Assembly: GCF_024125425.1 (NCBI RefSeq) | Contig: NZ_JAMXWN010000002.1 | Coordinates: 124,001-188,000, forward strand | Direction: 5' to 3' | Length of the DNA: 64,000 bases | Source: Sporolactobacillus kofuensis | GTDB lineage: Bacteria > Bacillota > Bacilli > Bacillales > Sporolactobacillaceae | Part shown: piece after piece, positions 45,133 through 53,970 of the stretch | How the letters are laid out: each line of letters opens with the position of its first letter | How positions within the stretch are numbered: position 1 is the stretch's first letter | The notes under the pieces: model-generated | Told to the model about the DNA's origin: nothing | What the model saw: the letters and a program-made list of their open reading frames with translations, nothing else | Database searches by the model: none | Made by a program: the position numbers and the translations under genes

Positions 45133-46452
45133 ATGAAGATCGCAGTGATTGGTACTGGTTATGTGGGATTGGTTACTGGGGTTGCGCTGGCTGAAATCGG
45201 TCATGATGTTACTTGTATCGATGTTGATCGTAATAAAATCGCGGAATTAAACCAAGGCATTCCGACTATCTATGAGCCTGGACTTGGTGAAATGATGCTA
45301 AGAAATCAAAATGCGAATCGTTTATTCTTCACAGATCAACATGCAAAAGGGCTCGATGGTGTGGAGGTAATTTATATCGCAGTGGGTACACCACAGCGTG
45401 CAGATGGTTCAGCAAATCTTCAATACGTTGAACAGGCGGCACGCGATATTGCTGAAACTCTTCGTGATTCTGTAATTGTTGTGATAAAAAGTACTGTTCC
45501 GGTTGGCACGAATCATCATATCAAGGAAATCATTAATGCAAATGTTGCACCGGGAATACGGGTGCGGATTGCATCGAATCCAGAGTTTTTGCGAGAAGGT
45601 TCCGCCTTACGTGATACTTTTAAAGGGGACCGCATTGTCGTAGGTACAGAGGATCCGGAAACCGGCAATATTCTTGAGCAGGTTTATAAACCGTTTGGTA
45701 TTCCTATTGTGAAGACTGACATTTCCAGCAGTGAAATGATTAAATATGCTTCCAATGCTTTTTTGGCAACGAAGATTAGTTTTATCAATGAAATTGCCAA
45801 TCTCTGTGAAAAACTCGGGGCGGATGTGGAGGAGGTCGCTAAGGGTATGGGCCTTGATCACCGCATTGGCACTGCTTTTCTGAAGGCGGGCATTGGTTAC
45901 GGTGGTTCGTGTTTTCCTAAAGATACCAACGCATTGGTTCAACTTGCAGGCAATCATCATCATGATTTCAACTTATTGAAGTCTGTGATTGAAGTGAATA
46001 ATCATCAACAGCGGATGCTTATTGAAAAATTGATCACTCGGTTTGAATCACTTGCAGGAAAACGCGTTGCTGTACTTGGGCTTGCTTTCAAGCCGAATAC
46101 GGATGATTTGCGTGAGTCTCCTGCACTCGTCATCATTCCAAAACTTGTTGACTTGGGTGCCGATGTGATTTGCTATGATCCAATTGCGGCCAATCAGGGC
46201 ACACGTTGGATTAGTGCGCCGGCTGTCTATACAAAAAATATTTTAAAGGCATTAAGTGGGGCCGACTGTGCCATCATTATCACAGATTGGCCGGACATTA
46301 AGCGAATGGAACCAGACACCTATGCACGGTTAATGGCAAGCCCGATTGTATTCGATGGTCGGAATTGCTACAGTATTTCAGATGTTAAGCAAGCACAAAT
46401 TGAATATTATTCGGTTGGGCGGCCAAGCGTGATTCCGGAGACGATCCATTGA
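45133..46452 (+). CDS. tuaD: UDP-glucose 6-dehydrogenase
   Basis: 439 residues. It oxidises UDP-glucose to UDP-glucuronate with two NAD. The NAD loop is GTGYVGLVTGVALAEIGH, and the catalytic Cys lies in GIGYGGSCFPKDTNAL. The central helix with EMIKYASNAFLATKISF is also typical. UDP-glucuronate is the acidic precursor for teichuronic acid. I use the tuaD symbol because the following genes match tuaA-H, although the order differs from B. subtilis. The ATG has GAGGGGACG upstream. This gene opens the operon, downstream of the repeat array. Confidence 0.93.
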   Translation: MKIAVIGTGYVGLVTGVALAEIGHDVTCIDVDRNKIAELNQGIPTIYEPGLGEMMLRNQNANRLFFTDQHAKGLDGVEVIYIAVGTPQRADGSANLQYVEQAARDIAETLRDSVIVVIKSTVPVGTNHHIKEIINANVAPGIRVRIASNPEFLREGSALRDTFKGDRIVVGTEDPETGNILEQVYKPFGIPIVKTDISSSEMIKYASNAFLATKISFINEIANLCEKLGADVEEVAKGMGLDHRIGTAFLKAGIGYGGSCFPKDTNALVQLAGNHHHDFNLLKSVIEVNNHQQRMLIEKLITRFESLAGKRVAVLGLAFKPNTDDLRESPALVIIPKLVDLGADVICYDPIAANQGTRWISAPAVYTKNILKALSGADCAIIITDWPDIKRMEPDTYARLMASPIVFDGRNCYSISDVKQAQIEYYSVGRPSVIPETIH

Positions 46453-46516
46453 TCGATGCCGTTAGAGGAGCGCAATCAATGCCCTGTCTCGATGTGATCA
46501 ATAATGGAGAAAATCT

Positions 46517-47749
46517 ATGAATATTCTGTTCGTTGTGGGTGAATTTCCCAAGCTTTCTCAAACTTTCATTTTGAATCAAATAACCGGTATGATCGATGCT
46601 GGGCACGACGTCATGATCTTGGCGAAAAAAAGCGGTGAGGGACACAAGGTCCATCCGGATGTTCTGCGTTATGAACTACTGAATCGTGTGATCTATTATG
46701 GCGATTCAGCTACAGAAACCCGTTTGCAAAAGGGGTTATCTTTTGCCAAAGCCTTAGGTTCGCATCTCATCGCACGGTGTTTAAAAAGAAGATATAAAGG
46801 TGCAGTACCGTTACGAATCTTGCTGCGTCATCCCAACCTGATTTTACTGATTCGAAAACTCAATCAGGTCGATTTATCTGAACGCACAATTATTATGGCA
46901 CACTTTGGGCCAAATGGTATCTTGGCACAAAAATGCATTGAGGTTGGCTTGTTGCGGGGCCAACTTTTTACTGCTTTCCATGGATATGACATGCTTCGCT
47001 ACGTGAAACAAAAGGGAGCGGGGGCTTATCGTGATTTGTTTCACTCAACGGCAGTCATTCTTCCGATCAGCAATTATTGGCGCAGGCGTTGTCTTGAGCT
47101 TGGTGCTGATCCCTCACGAACTGTTGTGCATCATATGGGCATCGATTTGCTTCGGTTCGATCGTCATCCTTCGGAACCTAGAAAACCGATAACTGTGGTC
47201 TCAGCAGCTAGACTTGTTGAAAAAAAAGGGCTGGACTATGCCATTGAAGCAATTGGACTTTTGGTTAAGAAAGGATATTCTCTTCAGTATTTTATTGCCG
47301 GCGATGGTCCGCTGAAGGACGAGCTACAAACGTTGATCGAAAGAAAGAAACTCAATCGTTACGTGCAGCTGCTTGGTTGGCAAACGCAGGATGAGTGGAT
47401 TGCACGGATGAAAAATGCCCAAATTGTTCTCGCACCAAGTATTACGGCTTCTGATGGTGATATGGAGGGTATTCCCGTCCAGCTTATGGAAGCGATGGCG
47501 ATGTGTAAGGTGGTTGTTTCCACGGAGCATAGTGGTATTCCTGAACTGATAAAAAGTAAACAAAATGGTTATTTGGTTGCAGAAAAGGATACCACTGCTT
47601 TGGCCGAAACCTTGGCGCAGATCATCCAATCTCCTGAATCGTGGCGTATGATTACGCAAAATGCACATGAAATGATTCATGAACAATTCAATATTCATAA
47701 GCTGAATAAGCAACTGATTCAACTTTTTGATGAAAAGAGGATCCCATGA
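46517..47749 (+). CDS. tuaC: GT4 family glycosyltransferase (TuaC-like)
   Basis: 410 residues, two Rossmann domains. The C-terminal half has SAARLVEKKGLDYAIEAIGL and the EGIPVQLMEAMAMCKVVVST E-x7-E motif of retaining GT4 enzymes. The N-terminus FVVGEFPKLSQTFILNQI is of the colanic/exopolysaccharide type. It probably adds a sugar to the lipid-linked teichuronic repeat unit. The stop overlaps the flippase start by four bases (ATGA). The exact tuaC assignment rests on operon content and family, so it is tentative. Confidence 0.8.
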   Translation: MNILFVVGEFPKLSQTFILNQITGMIDAGHDVMILAKKSGEGHKVHPDVLRYELLNRVIYYGDSATETRLQKGLSFAKALGSHLIARCLKRRYKGAVPLRILLRHPNLILLIRKLNQVDLSERTIIMAHFGPNGILAQKCIEVGLLRGQLFTAFHGYDMLRYVKQKGAGAYRDLFHSTAVILPISNYWRRRCLELGADPSRTVVHHMGIDLLRFDRHPSEPRKPITVVSAARLVEKKGLDYAIEAIGLLVKKGYSLQYFIAGDGPLKDELQTLIERKKLNRYVQLLGWQTQDEWIARMKNAQIVLAPSITASDGDMEGIPVQLMEAMAMCKVVVSTEHSGIPELIKSKQNGYLVAEKDTTALAETLAQIIQSPESWRMITQNAHEMIHEQFNIHKLNKQLIQLFDEKRIP

Positions 47750-49176
47750 AGGCATTTATCAAGCGACTGCTTGCTTTTTCGATTGGACCTGCCGGCGGCG
47801 CAATGGTTGCATTGATCACAATTCCGGTTACGACACATTTTGTCTCGCCTGCAGAATTTGGAAAGGCGAGCATGTTTGCGCTTGTTTTAACGATACTTTC
47901 GACTTTTCAATATCTCGGCATTGATCAAGCCTATACGCGTGAATTTAATGAGGTTAAGGATCGCCATTCCCTTTTTTTGCATGCGCTGATTTTGCCGCTT
48001 CTGTTCTCCTTAGTTCTTCTCTTCATGATTATGCTCAATCTTAAAATGACCTCTCTATTCTTATTTGGTGAAAATGATCAGTTCGTAGCTTCTGTATTGC
48101 TTGGGATTCTGCTCATTTTCACCACTTTTGAACGGTTTATTTTGCTGTCGCTTCGAATGGAAGAAAAGGCACTAACTTATTCTTTGTTTACCATTTTAAT
48201 CAAGCTTGCAATCTTAGCAGCAACATTATGCTTCGTATTGATGATACGAAGAGATTTTCTAGCTGTCGTCTACTCTGCGGCGCTTGGACAAATGCTCGGC
48301 GACAGTTATTTGATGATTCGTCACCGTTCTTATTTTGTCATGCGCGGATTTCGCTTTGATCGCGCACTATTCATACGTATGGTGCGCTTCGGTCTGCCGC
48401 TTGTGGTCGCTGCATCTGCTTCTACGTTGCTTAATTCGGCAGGACGGCTTGCGCTCAGAAGTTGGGGGAGTTTCTACGCGATCGGTATGTTTACGGCTGC
48501 TATGAAAATTGCTGCGATTCTGGCGGTTGTTCAATCCAGTTTTACGAGCTTTTGGGTACCAACTGCATATCGGTGGTATAGCGAAAAGCAGCCGATTCAA
48601 TATTTTCAAAAAGTCAGTGATAGTGTACTCCTTCTAATGTCTGTACTTTACTTTGGCATTCTCTTTTTTAAAGATCAGCTGATGCTCCTCTTATCTCCAC
48701 AATATATCCCTGCTGCGGGATTGCTTGGTTTACTCTGCCTTCAACCCGTGCTTTACACGATCAGCGAAACCACGACTTTAGGCATTGTTTTTTCACGAAA
48801 AAGCTATTTGAGTATCTGGGTCAGTATCTTGTCACTGATCCCTTGTCTGTTCCTGAATGTGCTCATCGTGCCTCGCTATGGTGCGATTGGTGCCGGTTTG
48901 GCCACTGGCATATCTTACGTTCTGTTCTTTATGAGCAGAAGTTATTTTTCCTCGAAAAATTGGAAGGGATTCCCACTTACGAAACATTATTTAGTCATTC
49001 TTGTGCTTCTTTCTGCCGGAATTCTTAACATCTTTCATTTTCCTTTCATGGTCTGGGCTAATTTGGGCATGCTTTTATTAGTGATGTTCATTCAGACACG
49101 CTCAATCAAGATCCTTTATCAAAGTGGACGTAAAACCAAACGGACAGACGGGCGTTCATCTGCATTTTTCTCATAA
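47746..49176 (+). CDS. tuaB: Polysaccharide flippase (TuaB-like)
   Basis: 476 residues, close in size to B. subtilis TuaB, with 12-14 membrane helices of the MOP/Wzx type. It starts at an ATG that overlaps the preceding glycosyltransferase stop by four bases. It would flip the lipid-linked teichuronic repeat unit outward. It is a clear paralogue of the minus-strand protein at 42525-43943, with matching residues at the N-terminus and in the middle (MRRDFLAVVYSA here, FIRRDFLAVVYSA there). Confidence 0.87.
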   Translation: MKAFIKRLLAFSIGPAGGAMVALITIPVTTHFVSPAEFGKASMFALVLTILSTFQYLGIDQAYTREFNEVKDRHSLFLHALILPLLFSLVLLFMIMLNLKMTSLFLFGENDQFVASVLLGILLIFTTFERFILLSLRMEEKALTYSLFTILIKLAILAATLCFVLMIRRDFLAVVYSAALGQMLGDSYLMIRHRSYFVMRGFRFDRALFIRMVRFGLPLVVAASASTLLNSAGRLALRSWGSFYAIGMFTAAMKIAAILAVVQSSFTSFWVPTAYRWYSEKQPIQYFQKVSDSVLLLMSVLYFGILFFKDQLMLLLSPQYIPAAGLLGLLCLQPVLYTISETTTLGIVFSRKSYLSIWVSILSLIPCLFLNVLIVPRYGAIGAGLATGISYVLFFMSRSYFSSKNWKGFPLTKHYLVILVLLSAGILNIFHFPFMVWANLGMLLLVMFIQTRSIKILYQSGRKTKRTDGRSSAFFS

Positions 49177-49330
49177 CTCTGTGTGGATCATCTTGCTCTA
49201 TTTTTCCATATGCTGGTTTACCGGGTTTACACAACCTTAAAAAAACCACCATATTAACTACATAAACGTTCTCTATAATTGAAACAAGTTCAGAAGAGCA
49301 AGCAAGAGGTGAACTGGAGAGGTGTTTCAT

Positions 49331-49990
49331 GTGAAGGCGGAAAAAGAAATAGAGGCTTGCAGCAGTTATACGGTGATGAAACCGCAGCCGGTTGCCCTCC
49401 CCCATGGGGTGAATACGTATCTATGGGTCAAACGAGGCATTGATCTGGTGTTTGGCTTGGTAGGAATGGTGTTATCGGCACCAGTCATTCTCTTTTTTTC
49501 AATCCTTATTGTTCTCGAGACACCGGGGTCACCGTTTTATCATCAAGAACGTGTGGGCAAGGCTGGAAAGGCATTTCGACTCGTCAAGCTACGATCAATG
49601 AGGAAAGATGCAGAGCATGCAGGTGCAAAATGGGCGGAAGCTAATGATCCACGTGTGACACGTGTTGGTCGTTTCATTCGCAAAACACGTATTGATGAGC
49701 TTCCTCAATTTCTGTCTGTTGTAAAGGGCGATATGTCTATAATCGGTCCAAGACCTGAACGTCCAATGTTCACTGAAAAATTTGAGCGTGAGATTCCAGG
49801 GTTTAAGAATCGATTGCTAGTCAAGCCTGGATTGACCGGGCTTGCACAAGTAAGCGGGGGGTATGACTTATCGCCTAAAGAGAAACTTGTCCATGATCTG
49901 AATTATGTTCGTCACCTATCACCATCTCTGGAACTAACGATTATAGTACGCACGATTAAGGTGCTGTTTACTGGAGAAGGCGCTCGATAA
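49331..49990 (+). CDS. tuaA: Undecaprenyl-phosphate sugar phosphotransferase (TuaA-like)
   Basis: 219 residues from GTG 49331, 8 bases after GGAGAGG. The frame is open a little upstream, without a better site. Bacterial sugar transferase family: a membrane helix (KRGIDLVFGLVGMVLSAPVI), then the active-site region FRLVKLRSMRKDAE, RVGRFIRKTRIDELPQF, MSIIGPRPERP and GLTGLAQVSG. It starts glycan synthesis by placing a sugar phosphate on undecaprenyl phosphate at the inner membrane face. The gene lies after a 154-base gap with a TATAAT-like box at 49274, so a second promoter is possible. Confidence 0.88.
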   Translation: MKAEKEIEACSSYTVMKPQPVALPHGVNTYLWVKRGIDLVFGLVGMVLSAPVILFFSILIVLETPGSPFYHQERVGKAGKAFRLVKLRSMRKDAEHAGAKWAEANDPRVTRVGRFIRKTRIDELPQFLSVVKGDMSIIGPRPERPMFTEKFEREIPGFKNRLLVKPGLTGLAQVSGGYDLSPKEKLVHDLNYVRHLSPSLELTIIVRTIKVLFTGEGAR

Positions 49991-50027
49991 ACACATCAAA
50001 GAACGCAAAAAATCAGGAGGGATTTCC

Positions 50028-50963
50028 GTGGAGAAAGTGCTCGTTACCGGGGGAGCCGGATTTATTGGTTCACATGTTGTTGAAACCTTGCTGAGAAAAG
50101 GCTATACGGTTGCCGTGATGGACAACTTTTCAACCGGGCATCAGGAGAATATTGCCGATTTACCGATTGATTTATATATCTGTGATGTTGCAGATCCGGC
50201 AGCGATTAATGTTATTCAATCGATTCATCCGGATTACATCATTCATTTGGCTGCACAAATAAGTGTCTCTAACTCCGTGGCAGATCCGCTCTTTGATCAA
50301 CGAACGAACGTTACCGGTTCGTTAAATGTAATGAACGGGGCACGACTTGCGTCAGTGAAGAAAATTGTGTTTGCTTCGTCCGCTGCGGTTTATGGAAATC
50401 CGATTGAAATTCCGGTAACGACAAAGCATCCGACCCATCCGGAATCTCCATACGGACTGACAAAGCTCACTGTTGAACACTACCTGAATCTGTTTGAGAA
50501 GTTCTATCAGTTGCCATACAGTATTCTTCGCTTCAGCAATGTGTACGGGCCGCGTCAGGATGCTGAGGGAGAAGGTGGGGTTGTCTCGATTTTCTCCGAC
50601 CGTATCCAAAAAGGAACTCCGCCAATGATTTATGGCGACGGTGATCAGACGCGTGACTTTATTTTCGTCAAAGATGTGGCAGCTGCTGTGGTTGCTTCGA
50701 TTGCTGTTAAAGAAAGCCTATGTGTCAATGTCTCGTCGCAGACAGCGATTAGCATTAAGGACCTTTTCCAAGTGATGAAGGAAGTTTCCGGGTCGGATTT
50801 GGATGTCTATTATGGTCCAAAACGAAACGGCGATATCCGACATAGCATGCTCTCGAATCAACTGGCGAGAGAGCTGCTTGGTTGGAAGCCTGAAGTTTCG
50901 TTGTCTGATGGTTTGCGGATGACCCTGCGCGCATTAAAGCGTAAGAAAAAAGCGGCTGTTTAA
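50028..50963 (+). CDS. NAD-dependent UDP-sugar 4-epimerase family protein
   Basis: 311 residues from GTG with AGGAGGGA upstream. Short-chain extended family: NAD loop VTGGAGFIGSHVVE, catalytic YxxxK in SPYGLTKLTVEHYL, SSAAVYGNP, and RFSNVYGPRQD. It probably interconverts UDP-Glc/UDP-Gal or UDP-GlcNAc/UDP-GalNAc. In a teichuronic pathway a UDP-GalNAc supply would make sense; B. subtilis uses a separately encoded epimerase for this. The sugar cannot be read from sequence. Confidence 0.85.
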   Translation: MEKVLVTGGAGFIGSHVVETLLRKGYTVAVMDNFSTGHQENIADLPIDLYICDVADPAAINVIQSIHPDYIIHLAAQISVSNSVADPLFDQRTNVTGSLNVMNGARLASVKKIVFASSAAVYGNPIEIPVTTKHPTHPESPYGLTKLTVEHYLNLFEKFYQLPYSILRFSNVYGPRQDAEGEGGVVSIFSDRIQKGTPPMIYGDGDQTRDFIFVKDVAAAVVASIAVKESLCVNVSSQTAISIKDLFQVMKEVSGSDLDVYYGPKRNGDIRHSMLSNQLARELLGWKPEVSLSDGLRMTLRALKRKKKAAV

Positions 50964-50984
50964 GCACGAAATTGGAGGCAAAAC

Positions 50985-52484
50985 ATGACCGCAACGTTAT
51001 GGACTTTGAATCGACAACAGATGGATCGTCGATCTGTTCTTTATACAAGCATGATGATCAGTCTGTTTACTGCTGGGTTGATCGGCATCTATTGGATGAG
51101 CAATCTTTGGTTGCAATGGGCTCTGCTTATGGGCTGGACATGGCTAGTGATCCTTGCTGCACTCTTAAGCAAAGAATGGTTGACGTTGCCTGTTTTTCAT
51201 TTAAGTCTAATGTATGTGCTGATTGGGTCCACTTTTCTAAATCAAGCACTGCTCAGTATTTCAGTCGGTTTCTTCACCATTTTTATCTATCGGGTATTCT
51301 TGATCGGCTGTTTCGTTCTTTTTCTAATACGCGCCGTTCACTCTGGAGGCTTTTCTAAGGAATGGCAGAGGATGCCGATTAAAGGCTCGATCTACTTTCT
51401 GATGATATGGCTTGCTTATGGAGCGGTATCACTTATTTGGTCTTGGTCTGTAGTCGAAGGCTTGAACTATTGGTTTCTGTTTGGCATAGGTATTCTTTTT
51501 CTCTTAATGGCGGTTTTTACGTTTACACAAGTCGATCATTTGCTGATGGTTCATAAGATCTGGTTACTGATGAGCACCTTATTACTCTTGCTTGGCTTAA
51601 TCAATCATTTCGGGCAAATCCAATTGCCGACCTCGACACTTTATGGAGGACCGACCTACAAACAAGCGTATCCAACGGCTGTGTTCACTAACCAAAACGA
51701 TTTTGCAACCTTGCTGGCGATCTCTTGCTTCTTTTATTTAGCTGCATGCAGGTATGCAAAGAAAAGATGGCAATACGCGATGCACTTGGCGCTGGCTGGT
51801 TGCTCGGTCTGGCTTATTTACTTGACTGAATCACGGGCGAGTCTTCTTGGTATTGCAGCAGGAATCGTCTTTTATTTCTTCTTACTACTTCCGAAAGTGT
51901 ATAAAAAAGGTGCACTTATTGGTGGTGCTTGCATCGGCGCTTGTGGTCTACTGTTTCTTTCTGCAAAGCTGCTTGCCAAGTTGCAAGGATTATTCCCAGG
52001 TAAAATGGTTTATTCAGTAAATGATACGCCGAGTTCTAATGCGGTACGTGTCCACCTGCTTCAGAGTGGTTGGCAATATCTGACGGACAGCTTCGGCGTA
52101 GGTGTCGGGGCAGGCAACTTGCCGGTCTATCTTAAATACCGGCCTTTGTTAAACACCAATCATATTTTTGAAATTCATAACTGGCTTGCCGAAATTACCG
52201 GAAATTTTGGTTTATTGTTTGGGGCTGGGTATTTAGCGATGTATTGCGCACTTTTTATCTCCTTATATAAAAGTTATGGAAGAGCATTGGATGAAAAAAC
52301 AAAGCTTCTTCTTGAAACCTGTATGACAGCACAAATTGCCCTTTTAGTGTCGAGCATTAGCCCAAGTTCAGTTAGCAATTTATATTTTCATTGGGTTTTT
52401 CTAGGATTTGTACTGTGCACCGTCTCGGTACTTGGTGGCACGCGACAGGAAATTGTACAGTCAGGAGTGGCTAGAGCGAAGTGA
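50985..52484 (+). CDS. tuaE: O-antigen polymerase/ligase family protein (TuaE-like)
   Basis: 499 residues with about 11-12 membrane helices and an extracellular loop around residues 330-400, the Wzy/WaaL arrangement. B. subtilis TuaE is of similar length and operon place. It would polymerise the flipped repeat units. The ATG has TTGGAGGC upstream. The stop overlaps the next gene's GTG by four bases. The gene order with tuaF, tuaG and tuaH behind it is the strongest support for the name. Confidence 0.82.
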   Translation: MTATLWTLNRQQMDRRSVLYTSMMISLFTAGLIGIYWMSNLWLQWALLMGWTWLVILAALLSKEWLTLPVFHLSLMYVLIGSTFLNQALLSISVGFFTIFIYRVFLIGCFVLFLIRAVHSGGFSKEWQRMPIKGSIYFLMIWLAYGAVSLIWSWSVVEGLNYWFLFGIGILFLLMAVFTFTQVDHLLMVHKIWLLMSTLLLLLGLINHFGQIQLPTSTLYGGPTYKQAYPTAVFTNQNDFATLLAISCFFYLAACRYAKKRWQYAMHLALAGCSVWLIYLTESRASLLGIAAGIVFYFFLLLPKVYKKGALIGGACIGACGLLFLSAKLLAKLQGLFPGKMVYSVNDTPSSNAVRVHLLQSGWQYLTDSFGVGVGAGNLPVYLKYRPLLNTNHIFEIHNWLAEITGNFGLLFGAGYLAMYCALFISLYKSYGRALDEKTKLLLETCMTAQIALLVSSISPSSVSNLYFHWVFLGFVLCTVSVLGGTRQEIVQSGVARAK

Positions 52485-53164
52485 ATGTATTGAATCGTGT
52501 GTTTACAAGACTAAAAAAATATCTATGGGTGGTCTTGGCGTTACCCGTTTTGCTTGGCGTGCTCGGATGGTTGATCCCGGTCGGGAAAATGCCTTCTGAA
52601 TACGATGCGCAAGCGACGATCCAGTTGGGAGACTATGAAAATAATCAGTATAACGATCCGCAACAGGTGATTCTGCTTTTATCTAATCTGTCTTTCTATG
52701 AACAAAATAGTCATGCGTTGGGGACTGACGAGGCAAAGACATTTATGACCCGGATTAATGTCAGTGAGATGCCCAATCATTTGATCCAAATCAGTTATCG
52801 CGCCCAGAAAGCCAATGATGCTATTGATGGTGTGCATCAGATTACGAATGCCTTTCTCAAAATGGACTCGAAACACTTTGACGAGAAGGAAAAGGTCATT
52901 GATCAAACGATTCATGCTATGAAAACAATGAACCCAGAACAAGGGGAAACGGTGAATCGTGAACGTTTTCTTTACAAGCTTCAGAACGAAAAATTGAAAA
53001 TGCGGCCGGCACAACTGCTACAAGCTGCAAAACAAGGGAGCAATTCAGGTGTAACGACCTTGTCCTCAAAGAAACGGGCGGTTTTAGGCATCATGCTTGG
53101 GATCACGCTTGTTCTTATCGCTGCAGCTTTACCGGAATTTGTACGAAAAAGAGAAGACGTGTAG
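52481..53164 (+). CDS. tuaF: Chain-length/transport-associated membrane protein (TuaF-like)
   Basis: 227 residues, almost the size of B. subtilis TuaF. It has one helix near the N-terminus (about 13-33: YLWVVLALPVLLGVLGWLIP), an extracellular helical region of about 150 residues, and a second helix near the C-terminus (about 200-218), the Wzz-like arrangement. It starts at GTG overlapping the tuaE stop. It probably controls chain length or the assembly complex. The function is inferred from topology and context only. Confidence 0.75.
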   Translation: MNVLNRVFTRLKKYLWVVLALPVLLGVLGWLIPVGKMPSEYDAQATIQLGDYENNQYNDPQQVILLLSNLSFYEQNSHALGTDEAKTFMTRINVSEMPNHLIQISYRAQKANDAIDGVHQITNAFLKMDSKHFDEKEKVIDQTIHAMKTMNPEQGETVNRERFLYKLQNEKLKMRPAQLLQAAKQGSNSGVTTLSSKKRAVLGIMLGITLVLIAAALPEFVRKREDV

Positions 53165-53176
53165 GAGGTGGCTTCC

Positions 53177-53956
53177 ATGGCTATCGAACAAACTCTAATT
53201 TCGGTTATTACCCCCACTTACTGTTCGGAAAAGACAATCATGCAAACGATTCAATCGGTATGTGAACAAACCTACCCCTACTGGGAAATGATTATTGTTG
53301 ACGATGCATCAACGGACCAGACACAGGCACTACTTACTGAAGCTGCGAAAGCGGACAGTCGGATTCACCCTGTTTTTCTTGAAGAAAATCATGGTGCAGC
53401 ATATGCCCGGAATACGGCCCTTGATCAAGCACAAGGTCGATATATCGCTTTTCTTGATAGTGATGATTGTTGGAAACCGAATAAGCTTGAAGTACAGCTC
53501 CGCTTTATGGAGATCCATCGCTATGCGTTTACATTTACGAGCTATGAGTTAATGGATGCGGAGGGCCATCTGTTGGATCAAATCATTTCTGCACCGGCTC
53601 GGGTGACTTATAAACGGATGTTGAAAAATACGATCGTCGGATGCCTAACCGTGATGATCGACAGAGCACAGACTGGCCCTTTTCACATGCCGGATCTGCG
53701 TGCACGCCAGGACTTGGCTACTTGGCTTTCTTTGTTAAAAAAAGGAACAGTGGCTTATGGATTAGATGAACCCTTGGCGGAGTATCGTATTAGCGGAAAG
53801 TCATCGCTATCGGGGAATAAGTGGAGAGCGGCACAGAAGACTTGGTATGTGTATCGTAGCGTCGAACGATTGCCGTTTCTGGCTTCATGTTGGTATTTCT
53901 GTAATTACGCTGCGAACGCATGCATCAAACGCTTTATGAACGGCAGTTTTTCGTGA
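53177..53956 (+). CDS. tuaG: GT2 family glycosyltransferase (TuaG-like)
   Basis: 259 residues from ATG 53177, 8 bases after AGGAGG. The GT-A fold shows SVITPTYCSEKTI, IIVDDASTDQT and the DSDD metal motif in FLDSDDCWKP. The string GCLTVMIDRAQTGPFHMPDL followed by ARQDLATWLSLLKKG closely matches B. subtilis TuaG. It adds a sugar to the teichuronic unit. It lies 12 bases after tuaF. Confidence 0.9.
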   Translation: MAIEQTLISVITPTYCSEKTIMQTIQSVCEQTYPYWEMIIVDDASTDQTQALLTEAAKADSRIHPVFLEENHGAAYARNTALDQAQGRYIAFLDSDDCWKPNKLEVQLRFMEIHRYAFTFTSYELMDAEGHLLDQIISAPARVTYKRMLKNTIVGCLTVMIDRAQTGPFHMPDLRARQDLATWLSLLKKGTVAYGLDEPLAEYRISGKSSLSGNKWRAAQKTWYVYRSVERLPFLASCWYFCNYAANACIKRFMNGSFS

Positions 53957-53970
53957 AAGGAAGGACTCTT

